Source: Typha latifolia (Eukaryota; Streptophyta; Magnoliopsida; Poales; Typhaceae). Taken from it: a DNA stretch of 64,000 nt. The stretch is taken from the NCBI GenBank assembly GCA_019914945.1, contig CM034099.1, forward strand, positions 11,421,001 to 11,485,000, read 5' to 3'. The position numbers and the translations under genes are program-made. This document shows, piece by piece, positions 10,863-21,715 of this stretch. The stretch's first letter is position 1; each line of letters opens with the position of its first letter. The notes beneath the pieces are model-generated. The model was not told the DNA's origin. It did not search any database and saw only the letters and a list, made by a program, of their open reading frames with translations.

Positions 10863-11915
10863 CGATGATTACTAGAGCGGTGTTGATGGGCCTACGACTG
10901 GGGTCCTTAGTCTGATGGCCATAGACAACCGGTCATATGCAACGTCGTCACGCATGTATGGGCGATAATACTGCGAGATGACTAGTCCCCTTCGATTTTA
11001 TGATGCTTTGTGAGATATGTTATTGTGACTCAGTTTCTGTGTGGATTTCTATATAAATTGAGCTATAATGATAATAGTTAATTAAAGTCATAATGTACAC
11101 TTTCCGTGACATGTTATTGGTTTGCATTTCTATTTATCATGTAATATTTTTAGATTATTATTGGATTTTACTTGTTGGGCTCCGTGCTCACCGCCATTTT
11201 GATGGAAATATTTTAGAGCTGATTACGGAGGATACGGATATTGAGGAGTAGCAGACTCATTCCTCTATTTTAGTATTTGTTTATTCTATTATTTCTAGTT
11301 GGACTTAGCTCCTGCGAGGGTATTTATGTTTTAAAACTTGTGTTGGACTTGTATTCCTAGAGGCTTGTTGAGGCCTGTGATATTGTAACTTTGGATTATT
11401 TGTTGAATTATTATGGTATTTCTAGATTTATCCAGATACTTTGTGGGATTATTTCACTAACAAGTCACGTGAGGAAACCGTGATTTTTGGAAGTGGGTGT
11501 TTTATTTAGAATAAAAGAAATATCTTACTAACAAGCTTCATCTTCAACCTTAAGAAAATTAGAAATTTATTTTAGTAATTAATAACTAAAATTAAATAAA
11601 AATAAACATAAGATTTAACACTAGAGAGTTTTATATCAAATACATTTTTCAAAAACCATTAAACTCCAAATCCAAAAACAAGAGATTACGCTAAAAATAA
11701 GAATATGAACTTTGATGACTTACAAAGATTGAAAATTTCTTTGAATGAGCTATATTGTTACCAATTGAGTTAAAATAATTATAAGTTTAAATGCTGAACT
11801 TTATATTATAAGTCTTCTTAAAAAAACTGAATAAGAAGTACCCCAGTAAAGACATTCCTTTCTAACACTCAACCCCTCTATTATAAACTTCTTAGACAAA
11901 ATGTGGTGGCAAAGA
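10863..11915. other. Unclassified TE-like sequence
   Basis: About 1 kb with no ORF over 60 codons. A stretch near 11175 (GGGCTCCGTGCTCACCGCC) and the T-rich tract that follows look like the end of some LTR. I cannot tie it to families A-F. No palindrome array is present. Confidence 0.35.
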
Positions 11916-12515
11916 TGATACACCTTGTTAGAGTCTTTTCTTATTACATTAGTTGTTTATATTCATTAAAATAAAATTTCTGTAGGTCGCATTCGAACGC
12001 AAAAGAGGTCGCATTCAAATGCCCTTGCGAACGCCTGTATCAAGTTTGAAAAACAGAGAACGTGAAATATGTGTTCAAATGATGTCGGGCTCGTTTGAAC
12101 GCTTGCATCACGTTCATATCGATAGAGAATATTTTTTGTGCATTCAATCGCTATCGAGTACGTTCAAACGCAATCGGCAAGAGACCACTAGAATTAGGAT
12201 TAATTATTGTTATTAAGGCTTATTGGCAAGAGACCACTATTATCATCCATAACCCTATCATCCACTCCCCACTCCACCCGTCACAACATCATCATCTATA
12301 CTATATCGTATTTTTGTCCCAATTGCAGTTCGAATCTGTGAAGGACATAAATATGAAAAATGTAGATCAGGGAGTTATAGATCGGGTCCACTTTGTTTTG
12401 TAATTTTCTATCTACAGGAAAATATTTGGTGAATATTGTCCTTCAATTGTGCAGACTGCTTCCTGCAATAAATTCAGATATTGAAGGAATTGTTTCGTAA
12501 CCTATGAAAAGATCT
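11916..12515 (+). mobile_element. LTR B2, internally deleted
   Basis: Starts TGATACACCTTGTTAGAG. The palindrome array is at about 11988-12175. It then jumps from GGCTTATTGGCAAG to ATCATCCATAACCC, so the TATA box and most of the leader are missing. The end near 12515 is approximate. No PBS follows, so it is a solo or decayed LTR. Confidence 0.75.
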
Positions 12516-13909
12516 TAGTCAATAAGCTAAAAATCTACTGCATTAGGTGGGTAATTTGCTTGGCTGAAAATTGCTGCTTAAATAAGAATTTGAAATATGT
12601 TTGCTACTACAATTATTGTTGAATTAATGCTAAAAATTTGCCGCATAGGTGAAGGTTCCTTGCTAAACTTTTGTAGCTTGATAGAGATTTGGTTGCTAAA
12701 AATAGCTAAGTAGAAGAGGATGCGAAAAATCTGCAGCCCGATTGAGACATGATTATTGAAAATTTCTTGCCTAATAGAAAAGGAAGGAATTTTGACCCGT
12801 TCTAATTTAGACAATGAAGAAAATGATTAGTGGATCTTGATTTGACTTAAACATGACATGAAAGATGTTATGTACCATATTTGAACCGATCTGGACTTAA
12901 GAAAATTGTGATATTTTTAGAGATTTAGCCTCATAAATTAGGATTCTAATGGCTTTCACTTCACATGAATTGGAGATCAGGATGAGAAGATATAATTAAA
13001 ATAGTAGAGGGAGGTCAGAATTGGACAGATTGATAATTATCCAACGTTGCAATAGTCATCAGAGGGTGATGGACGACCAAGGTGGGGTGGTGGTGGACGG
13101 GCGTATAGTATGACGTCTCCTAGTTAAGAATGGTGGCTAAGGTTTGGAAGCTCGAAAGACACTAAACTAAAATTCATTCGACGATCCTAATCAACACATG
13201 TCCACTCCTATTTATAGGAGTAAAAATCCTAGAAAATTGGATCCATATATAGATTATTCGCTTCATTTGAAATGTAAAGCAATAAGATAAAACTAACTAA
13301 CTAACTCAATTTGACTAGACTTGACTCAACCGTCTCGACTAACTTAACCCACATGGTCGGATCGTAACAATAGATTTGCCTGAGTTGGTTAGTATTGACT
13401 AATTAACTTAAGTGGCTATGCCCAAATCTAGTTTAAGCTCAAATTTGACCATATTTAGTGATTAAATAAGATTTGCCTAATCAAAAGTCTACATATAACT
13501 AAAACATATTAGTTAGTTAAAATAAAATATTAATAGTTAATAATTTGGGCATAACAAACATGATATAAATTTAACAAGAAGTGCACCACAAAATTTATAG
13601 TGGCGCCCTAATATACTTAGTCGACCTAGCTTGATTAGCTTAGGTCCAACCAACTCAGCCAAACCCTAATGCAGCAAATCAAAGGATTAGTTGTGCACCA
13701 CACAGGATTTGGTAGTTACCTAAACTGACTCAACTAGCCAACATGATAGACTCAAGTCAATCGGTACATAAAAGTAATCGGGCAAGATTGCCATGCATAT
13801 AACCTAAGATCTATTAACAAATTAAAACAACTAAAACTGATGCAAAAATTAAAGATAACTAGATAGGGCAGTTTGAGATGCCCTTGACTTTCAACCGTCG
13901 TCTTCGCAT
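12516..13909. other. Unclassified sequence, possibly old minus-strand LTR
   Basis: About 1.4 kb without coding potential. On the minus strand a TATA-like CTCCTATAAATAGGAG (about 13207-13222) and CCACC-rich sequence downstream of it hint at an old LTR in minus orientation. Repeated GACTNGACTCAAC-type words occur between 13310 and 13460. I see no gene. Confidence 0.3.
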
Positions 13910-14863
13910 TGATACGATTCGGACTTCACCGATGTCGTCTCGAGCATGGATTCACTCTAGGAGTGTTTTTATTTCATGTTTTAGTGTTTAATTTCCATTA
14001 AAATAAGTTTTCTGTTAGTTGCGTTCGAACGCGGGTGGAGTGAGTTCGAACGCGGTGAAGAGAATGTACTGTGCGTTCGAACGCGGTGCGTTCGAACGCA
14101 CTGTGAATGCCTGCATCACGTTCGCAAATACCGACAGGCGCGTTCGAACGCTTGCATCGCGTTCGCAAATCCAGAAGAGCGAACTCGGTGCGTTCGAACG
14201 CGGTCGGGCGAGTTCGAACGCGGTCGACGAAAATTGTGTTTTTAGGGTTAATTTGAGTTGTTAGTTAGCCTATAAAAGGATGTGGTAGGCAACCAAATTG
14301 ATTATTGATTATTGAGATTGAGTTTTGCCTTGCCTCCTTCGTCTTCTTCGCTCCCGTTCTCTCAATCCCCAGTGACGGCGCTTCTAACCTCCCTCGTCCG
14401 GCTAATCACCCTAGTCCTATAGGGGTGGCCCTCTTCTCCCCCTTCGTCCAATCTATCCAACACTTGCCCTAATCCTTCCATCAACCACAACCCTTCCACC
14501 ATCACTTTTCACCGTTGCCACCACATTAACGCCGGTCCACCTTCAACCACCATTACCTAGGATCACGTGCCTCCATCCACGGATCCAAAATAGACCATCT
14601 GTCCTTTGTCCACAAATCGGACGATATCTCGAGATCCCCACATCCGATTCGCCTGCAACTAGATTTGTTGGAAAGCTCTTTTCTGGGGCTACAATATATA
14701 GTTTCACATCGATCCGACGGCGGCATATTTTGGGATCTTATTTCAAAGTTCCGTGCCAGATCTAGTCCAGAACAAGAATTGGAAGAGATCGACCCTTCAC
14801 CAAAAAGGCGAGATCGTATCAAGCTGGTATCAGAGCTCCATAGCCAGAGGCGTGATCGTACCA
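13910..14863 (+). repeat. 5' LTR of C1
   Basis: U3 array of GCGTTCGAACGC (about 14020-14225) with two CATCGCGTTCGCAAAT-type units 41 bases apart (14109, 14150). TATA box TATAAAAGG at 14271-14279. Pyrimidine-rich leader with ATCACCCTAG, and a conserved R/U5 block with ATATCTCGAGATCC. The 3' end holds an extra PBS-like unit (GCTGGTATCAGAGC, about 14823-14836) inside the LTR, before the true PBS. Confidence 0.85.
14271..14279 (+). promoter_or_regulatory. TATA box of LTR C1
   Basis: TATAAAAGG, about 45 bases after the last palindrome of the U3 array. The same box recurs in every C LTR: 18770, 37589, 51609 and 55893 on plus, and the two C3 LTRs on minus. Transcription should start some 25-35 bases downstream. 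Confidence 0.8.
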
Positions 14864-14879
14864 AGCTGGTATCAGAGCC
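14864..14879 (+). promoter_or_regulatory. Primer-binding site of C1
   Basis: AGCTGGTATCAGAGCC, initiator tRNA-Met type, two to three bases after the LTR end. The gag ATG is 41 bases downstream of its start, the same spacing as in C2. Confidence 0.85.
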
Positions 14880-14904
14880 ACCGTTCCTCAGACAAGCACT
14901 TCCA

Positions 14905-17900
14905 ATGACGACAACCAGATCCATGGCTGCACGGCGAGATGATGAAGAAGAGATTCTCCCAATAGAGGAGGGAGAAACGATTGCAGGGACTTCCACCCGT
15001 GGAATCGCCCGATCTAATCAGAACACGGAAGAACCTAGCGTTCAAGCCGTGTTGAGGTCTCTTTCAGAGCAAATGGCCATCAACAACAAGATGATGATGG
15101 AGATGATGCGGGAACTACGGGCGACAAGGGAAGCAATGGCGAACGGGAAAGCACCATCGACCCCACGACGCGAGTCCACCCCCTTTAACCCACTGCCACC
15201 AGTTCAGCCTTTGCAACCACAAGAGTCGCTGCTACCACCACCCTATGGGCATAGGCAAGCAAGGATGGTTACGCCAGGTCCAGTTGCAGGTGAACCCATC
15301 CGACGGGTGAACCACTATGGAGACCGCCTTGGAGATAAAGATCCGTGGGCGGGTCAATACGATCCGGAACCACGGCAAGTTAATCAAAACCGAAGGAGGG
15401 ATCATCAACCCTTCATGGTGCATCCTCCCCCGGTTAGACAAGGACATGATCCGGAATGAGACAATGGCATCCGTGGACAAGTCGTGCGTCTCAAATTCCC
15501 CAAGTTCAAAGGTGGCGACCCGATCGATTGGTTGTATAGGGCGGAGCAATTCTTTGCATACCAAGGAACGGCGGAAGAGTACAAGGTGACGCTTGCGAGC
15601 TTCCACCTTGAAGATGCGGAGCTTCATTGGTTTCGAGCAGCCAATGCCACTGAGGCTATCGAAACTTGGGCTGAATTTTGCGCCGATATCACACGACGAT
15701 TTGGAGCATCGGGATATGAAGACTTTGATGCACTCCTCTCAAAGACGGTGCAAAACACCACGGTTGGGTCATACCAAGAAGAATTTGAGAGGATTAGTAG
15801 CCGATGTCATCCACCATGGACGGATCAGAAACTTCGCAGCACCTTCATCTCCGGGCTGCGGGGTGACATACAAGCCGATGTGAGGGCTTTAAGGCCTAGA
15901 ACCTTAAAGGAGGCCTTCGAAGATGCCGTTCTTATGGAAGACAAACATAGGGCCATGAAGATACACTTGAAACAGAGTTGGATGAGCCAAGGAAGCCGCA
16001 ATCAAGCTCAACCAAACATAGCGGCGGGAAATACTATCGGAGTACCAAGGGTTGCTGCTACAGTGGTACCTCCTCGAGCACCCTTGAAGCCATCCCAAGA
16101 TGTGAAGTATGCACCTAGAGGTCCGGGACGAGCACTCACACCAGCCCAAGTAGAAGAAAGAAGAGCCAAGGGCCTATGCTTCCGTTGTGATGAGAAGTTT
16201 GTACCCGAGCATCGCTGCGCTAAACCGATGGGATCGGTGATGCTAATCGATGGATTGGAGGAAGCGGATGACGAGTTTGCAGCTGAAGGTGCAGATGTGG
16301 CTGGACATCAAGGAGAAGAAGCTGAGGAGCAACCCGTGGAGGATATGATAGCCGAAATCTCCCTCCACGCCTATTCGGGGACAGCTGCGCCAAAGACCTT
16401 GCGGGTGAACGGGGTAGTCAAGAAAACCACAGTGAGAATCTTGATTGACACCGGGTCCACCCACAACTTCATTGACAAGAGGCTCCTTAGGAAGATTGGG
16501 CTCGAGTCGGAACCCACGGAAGGGTTTGATGTGACGATCGGAGATGGCACCACATTGCGAGTAGATTTTATTTGTGGAGGTGTGGAATTGAAGGTGCAAG
16601 GCCAAACTTTCACATTGGACCTTTATCCGTTGGCCTTGCGAGGTGCTGACATTGTTTTGGGGACTCAATGGCTTCAAAGCTTGGGGCCTGTAACATTTGA
16701 TTTCTCAAACCTCACACTGACATTTCGGAGGAATGGAAGAAGGGTGCTGCTGGATGGAAATCAACCGCGGCAAGGGCCGACATTGCAACCACTTGTGGGT
16801 TTTCCTTGTGCAGGGGACCGAGCTCTACTATTGCAAATGGCTGTTGTTGAACCAGAACATCCACCACCAAGGGAAGTAGCCTCTGACATGTAAGAGCTGC
16901 TGCAAGAGTTTCAGGATCTCTTCAAGGAACCCCGAGGACTACCGCCGAACCGTCGTCATGACCATCACATCTAAATCATTCCAGGGGCTAAACCTGCGAA
17001 TGTCCGACCCTATCGGTACCCGCATGTCCAGAAGGAAGAGATCAGTAAATTGGTGGAGGAAATGCTCGAGCAAGGGATTACTCAACTGAATAGAAGTGCC
17101 TTCTCATCGCCGGTGCTGCTGGTTCGGAAGAAAGACCGGAGTTGGCAGTTTTGCGTCGACTACCGAGCCTTGAATGCAATTACTGTCAAGGACCGGTATC
17201 CAATACCGGTGATCGAGGAGTTGCTGGATGAGCTCACAGGGTCGGCTTACTTCAGCAAACTTGACTTAAGAGCGGGATACTATAAAATCCGAGTCGACCC
17301 TGAAGATGTACACAAAACAGCGTTCCGAACTCACGATGGCCACTATGAGTTCCGAGTCATGCGGTTTGGGCTCATCAATGCACCGGCCACCTTCCAAGGG
17401 CTGATGAATGACCTCTTCCGCTCACTCTTGCGTTGGTACGTGCTCGTCTTCTTTGACGATATTCTAGTATACAGTAGGAATTGGAGTGAGCACTTGCGGC
17501 ACGTGCGGGAGGTATTAAATATCTTGCGACAAAACCAGCTAAAAGTTAAGATGACCAAGTGTCTTTGGGGAGAGTCAAGAGTGGAGCACTTGGGGCATAT
17601 AATCTCTGTAAAAGGAGTGGAAGCCGACCCAAGCAAGATCAAGAATATGGTGGATTGGCCGATTCCTACTAATCAGAGGGAATTGAGGGGATTCCTTGGA
17701 TTGACAGGGTACTACCGGCGATTTGTTGCCAACTATGGCAAAATTGCTGCCCCGCTGACCTCCTTACTCAGAAAAGGTGGGTTTCAATGGACGGGCAAAG
17801 CAACGGAGGCCTTCGAAGCCTCGAAGACAGCTATGTCTACAGCTCCGGTTCTAGCACTACCAGATTTCGGCAAGCCCTTTGTGGTGGAGTGCGACGCCGG

Positions 17901-18364
17901 GTGAGGGCATTGGAGCAGTTTTGATGCAAGAGGGCAGACCCGTGGCATATATGAGCAAAGCATTGTCAAGTCAGTCGCGACAGCTATCTACCTACGAGCG
18001 CGAAATGCTAGCGATTCTACACGCCGTCACCAAATGGCGACCCTACTTGATTGGCCAATGGTTTACTATCCGCACGGACCAGCGTAGCTTACCCTACTTC
18101 ATGGTGCAACGTGTGCACACCCCAGCCCAACAACGGTGGGTCACGAAACTCCTTGGGTATGACTACGAATTAGTCTACAAAAAGGGGATTGAAAATTGAG
18201 CCGCCGATGCTCTTTCGCGCCAACCGGACACAAGTGAGCTTGCCTCTCTTTCAGCACCAGCATTTCCTATATCTTCAGAGATGTGGGGAACCAATGCAGA
18301 AGATCATACCATGGAGGAACTTGAGTCAGAGTTCAAAGATCGCTTCACAAACTTCAAACCTTAA
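14905..18364 (+). pseudogene. C1 gag-protease-RT-RNase H, without integrase
   Basis: A single-frame polyprotein from the ATG at 14905 (MTTTRSMAARRDDEE). Order: Met-rich predicted coiled coil near residues 55-75; Pro-rich linker; Retrotrans_gag core (GGDPIDWLYRAEQFFAY, 15511 on); zinc knuckle CFRC-X7-HRC at 16177-16218; protease LIDTGSTHNF at 16441-16470; RT with [11 protein letters not shown] and catalytic FFDD at 17449-17460; RNase H (from about 17840, LSTYEREMLAILHA). Lesions: TGA at 15457 (Arg codon), TAA at 16891 and at 16972 (probable Gln codons), a one-base loss near 17898 at ECDAG, and TGA at 18197. Near 18320 the post-RNase H linker joins directly to the last residues of the chromodomain (FKDRFTNFKP). 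H2C2, DDE core and chromodomain are therefore all deleted, and the element could not integrate by itself. Confidence 0.9.
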
Positions 18365-18391
18365 GGACAAGGTTGCGGAAGCGTGGTGGAT

Positions 18392-19321
18392 TGATACGAT
18401 TCGGACTTCACCGACGTCGTCTCGAGCATGGATTCACTTTAGTAGTGCTTTTATTTCATATTTTAGTGTTTAATTTCCATTAAAATAAGTTTTCTGTAAG
18501 TCGCGTTCGAACGCAGGTGGAGTGAGTACGAACGCGGTTTGTGAACGGGGTTGTGAACGTGGTGAAGAGAATGTACTGTGCATTCGAACGCGGTGCGTTC
18601 GAACGCACTGTGAACGCCTGCATCGCGTTCGCAAATACCGACAGGCGCATTCGATCGCGCGTTCGAACGCCTGCATCGCGTTCGCAAATCCAAAAGAGCG
18701 AACTCGGTGCGTTCGAACGCGATCGACGAAAATTGTGTTTTTAGGGTTAATTTGAGTTGTTGGTTGGCCTATAAAAGGATGTGTATGGCAACCAAAATTA
18801 TGATTGATTATTGAGATTGAGTTTTGCCTTGCCTCCTTCGTCTTCTTCGTTCCCGTTCTCTCAATCCCCGGCGACGCCGCTTCTAACCTCCCTCGTCCGA
18901 CTAATCACCCTAGTGCCTTAGGGGTGGCCCTCTTCTCCCCCTTCGTCCAATCTATCCAACACTTGCCCTAATCCTTCCATCAACCACAACCCTTCCACCA
19001 TCACTTTTCACCGGTGCCACCACATTAACGCCGGTCCACCTTCAACCACCATTACCTAGGATCACGTGCCTCCATCCACGGATCCAAAACAGACCATCTG
19101 ACCTTTGTCCACAAATCGGATGATATCTCGAGATCCCCACATCCGATTTGCCTGCAACTAGATTTGTTGGAAAGCTCTTTTCTGGGGCTACAACATATGA
19201 AAGTTTCACGTCGATCTGACGGCGGCATATTTCGGGATCTTATTTCAAAGTTTCATGCCAGATTTAGTCCAGATCAAGAATTGGAAGAGATCGACCCTTC
19301 ACCAGAGGCGTGATCGTATCA
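18392..19321 (+). repeat. 3' LTR of C1
   Basis: Begins TGATACGATTCGG after a purine-rich tract. Array at about 18500-18728, TATA box at 18770-18778. Compared with the 5' LTR it lacks one PBS-containing unit near its end (it goes from CCCTTCACC to AGAGGCGTGATCGTATCA), so the two LTRs differ in unit number. Confidence 0.85.
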
Positions 19322-20009
19322 TGATCAAGCCATGATCATATCAATGATAACTCGAATAGAACAGTATAGTTGTAATATAGGTTCTCACTGTGAAATAAGA
19401 GGATAAGTCCAAGCAAAGATATAAATATAAGACTTCCTCTTAAAAAAAAAACATTAAGATAAGACGGCCAACAAAAGGCTTAGCATAGTCTCTCATCCAT
19501 CATTACATGTGACTCTGAGTTGATATTAATTAATTCTTCAACCAATCATTATATCCACAGTAGTTTATATGTTGTGAAGCAAACCACCTTCTCAATGCAA
19601 CTTTCAGTATTGTATCAACAATAACCACCATTTCAGTTAAAGAAATGTGCAGCTAGTTTTCAGTGATATGTTTTTAATTAATAAATTGCATTTTACACAT
19701 ATGGTTTGTCCTAATTATAGAAAATCTTGATGTACTTTCAACTTAAGTATTTAACATTCTTATGAAGCAGACTAAAGTGCAACGGTTACTTTTTTCCATC
19801 ATATTTAACTAAGTCAAATATCAAATATATGTGTTCGAACAGGTGGATGGCCTCAGATATATGCATTCGAAGGCAATTTAATTTATGGCTCTCAAATATA
19901 TGTGTTTGAACAGCCTTGAGGGCATTCGAACACGACATCTCGAGAGTTGCTCTTTTGACTGACTAAAACTTTTATTTTCTTCTACAAACAAATTATTAGT
20001 TAATTGTTA
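19322..20009. other. Unclassified sequence with a weak palindrome cluster
   Basis: 19322-19840 shows nothing recognisable. 19850-19940 holds several decayed TTCGAA motifs (GTGTTCGAACAGG, GCATTCGAAGG, GGCATTCGAACACG). They may be the U3 of an old minus-strand LTR whose start would lie near 20009 (TGTAACAATTAAC on minus). Confidence 0.4.
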
Positions 20010-20011
20010 CA

Positions 20012-20185
20012 GTCCACCACGCTTCCTATCGTCTTTCCACACCGGTGACTAGATGTGAAGCGTCCGTCAAAGCGAAAGCAAATACCCTTTCCTCGTCGCT
20101 CCTTCACCTGAGCAAGTGTGAGAGTTTGGACAACATGTGGATGGCCTCCCTTCACGTCAGCTGAAGGCTTGAGTAGAGCCTTTGG
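20012..20185 (-). pseudogene. Gypsy gag zinc-knuckle fragment
   Basis: The minus strand reads KALLKPSADVKGG.., then LTLAQVKERRGKGICF and HRCGKTIGSVV. This aligns with C1 gag around its zinc knuckle (LTPAQVEERRAKGLCFRC). The second Cys is Phe (CFRF), so the knuckle is broken. About 58 codons survive with no flanking gag or pol, in minus orientation between unrelated sequence. An isolated scrap of a C-like element. Confidence 0.75.
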
Positions 20186-20207
20186 GCCTATGCTGCGGTT
20201 CTTAATT

Positions 20208-20700
20208 AAGATACAATTTAGACATCACCAAACCGCTTCGAATTTTATCATTTTTTGTCTTTTTTTTAAAATAAGATGACTTCTGGCGGGTACGTTTGAA
20301 TGCAATCGAAGTGTGTTCGAACGCGACGTTCGAATATCTGAATCGCGTTCGCACAAACATCGGTGTTATTTTGTATTATGATTTGTTTAGGATTTTAGGA
20401 CGATTGGCTAGCCTCTAAATATGTGAAAAAGCAGTCATATTTGAAGTATTGGAGATTGAACTTTGTTTTATATCTTGGCTTGAGCCAAACTTTTCCCTTC
20501 TCCTTCCTTTCCCTCGGTATCCACCCCTAGCTTCCATCTACGACCGAGGTTAACCCTCCGTCGCTTCTCCCTCCTCACTCCAGCAACCAGCATACCTAAA
20601 AGCTCCCTTCTCTCACCTCATCTTGCCAAGATATTAATCCATCCACCATAGCCATCATCATCTCCCATAACCCTAACCACATCATCAACTTCCATCATCC
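20208..20700 (+). mobile_element. LTR E, 5' LTR-like region before a gag relic
   Basis: A possible start at AGATACAATTTAGAC (about 20208). Short palindrome array at 20290-20350 (GTGTTCGAACGCGACG, AATCGCGTTCGCAC), TATA-like CTCTAAATATGTG near 20415, CT-rich leader to about 20690. The end is not clear and no PBS was found. A second copy of its TATA region lies at 25733-25800. Confidence 0.55.
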
Positions 20701-20716
20701 ACGCATAGGCACCCAA

Positions 20717-21363
20717 GTGCAAGAGGACCATGCACACACAACGTTGCCTCCTACACCCTCCTTCACAGATCCAAACATGAAGATGCTATTAAGGTCCATT
20801 GAAGTTTTGGGACAGACCTCCACCATCCTCGCCCTAACCATCAGAACCTTGAGTCAAACCATTGAAGTTTCGGGACAGACCTCCACCATCCTCGCCCTAT
20901 CCATCAGAACCTTGAGTTAAACGATCACACAATAAAACATTGGTTTATTGCAGGCGATTCAAGAAGGGCTGATCCGAGGACATGAGATATCCAGATCTTC
21001 CACATTGGAACCTCCCATGATGGTTCCACTAGTCATCCAAGTATAAGAGATAGAGACCACACCCGAGCCGAGGCAAGGTGGGCCTTTTCAACGAGCACAG
21101 TTTGTAAACAAAGATGATGATGATCCCTAGTTTGAGAGGGATGAAGAGGAAGATCAAGAAGCTAATAGACGACGTCGGAGGAATCATGTATGGTTAGAGA
21201 TGGAGCAAGATTCGACCCCAACTGCGATATTGGCATCCGCGGGCACACTGTTCAATTGGAGTTTCCAATTTTTGAGGTGGAGATCCAATTGATTGGCTCT
21301 ACCGTATTGAACAATTCTTCATCTTCCAAGACATGGATGAGGATCAAAAGCTTCTTCTTGCAT
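20717..21363 (+). pseudogene. Gypsy gag 5' part (element E)
   Basis: Starts MQEDHAHTTLPPTPSF, then two 21-residue repeats (20796-20919), a stop, an acidic/Arg-rich linker (DEEEDQEANRRRRRN, about 21135-21180) and, after a frameshift near 21210, the Retrotrans_gag entry DPIDWLYRIEQFF (about 21284-21325). It ends abruptly at 21363, where non-coding element D1 is inserted. The linker-to-capsid order matches C1 gag, so the class is clear, but every stretch is frameshifted. Confidence 0.75.
20796..20919 (+). repeat. 63-bp direct repeat inside gag
   Basis: Two near-identical copies (from 20796 and from 20859), each beginning CCATTGAAGTTT. The period is 63 bases, exactly 21 codons, so the repeat stays in frame in the gag N-terminal part. 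Confidence 0.85.
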
Positions 21364-21715
21364 TGTAACGCCCCCCCGGCACGGCACGTGCATGCCCACG
21401 CGCCCACACGGCATGCACGGCGCACGCGATAAGTCGGGCGAGGCCCGTCACGTACAGATACTCTCCTGTGCACATATAATCATGACATCATCAAAAAAAT
21501 ATCCTGCTAATCTAAGCGGTAGCTGCGGCGGCGCTGGGCCCGCCGCTGCCAGACGGCCGCAGCCGGTTGGCTGCGGTGACGCGAGGGGGGGGTGCGTGGC
21601 ACCTCTCCCACGCAGCCCCACTGCATGGGCACGAGGCCGGTCACACTGTGGCCGGCCACGTCGTGCCCATGCAAAAATTATTATTATTATTTTTTTTTGG
21701 GATTGGGTTGTTACA
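21364..21715 (-). repeat. 3' LTR of D1, heavily deleted
   Basis: 352 bases with TG..CA ends (TGTAACAACCC on minus to GGGGGGCGTTACA). The full D LTR (D3) is about 2.87 kb. After ATATCCTGCTAA the sequence jumps to the GC-rich 5' part, so about 2.5 kb is missing. Confidence 0.75.

Larger units (their letters stand above)
13910..19321 (+). mobile_element. Ty3/gypsy element C1, two LTRs, integrase deleted
   Basis: Complete in outline: 5' LTR 13910-14863, PBS, gag-protease-RT-RNase H, polypurine tract (about 18369-18391), 3' LTR 18392-19321. Both LTRs start TGATACGATTCGG. The 5.4-kb length falls well short of a full chromovirus because integrase and chromodomain are missing. The bases before it are CGCAT and those after are TGATC, so no duplication is visible; an end may be misplaced or rearranged. 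Both U3 regions carry the palindrome array. Confidence 0.9.

Noticed and set aside
3267..12515. LTR B1 and B2 as the two LTRs of one element containing the copia sequence
   Set aside because: Both begin with the U3 start, B1 is cut before its TATA box, and the sequence between is a Ty1/copia body with its own different LTR.
13905..13914. Target duplication for C1
   Set aside because: CGCAT before the 5' LTR has no match after the 3' LTR at 19321 or near the alternative end at 19342.
14020..14225. GTTCGAA motifs as tRNA genes or RNA polymerase III B boxes
   Set aside because: The core resembles a tRNA T-loop, but no A box, no acceptor or anticodon stems and no T-run terminator are at the right distances. 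The motif is a palindrome before a TATA box.
14019..14264. Open frames over the palindrome arrays (also at 18522, 30943, 35336, 37337, 51356 and 55671), reading as SNA-ERG or VRTR-like repeats
   Set aside because: They follow from repeating GCGTTCGAACGC, which has no stop in several frames on both strands. They differ in frame and length between copies and lie upstream of the TATA box.
20004..20032. Polypurine tract on the minus strand (GGAAGCGTGGTGGAC)
   Set aside because: It resembles the C-family tract, but in frame it is the end of a gag zinc-knuckle stretch (GKTIGSVVD).
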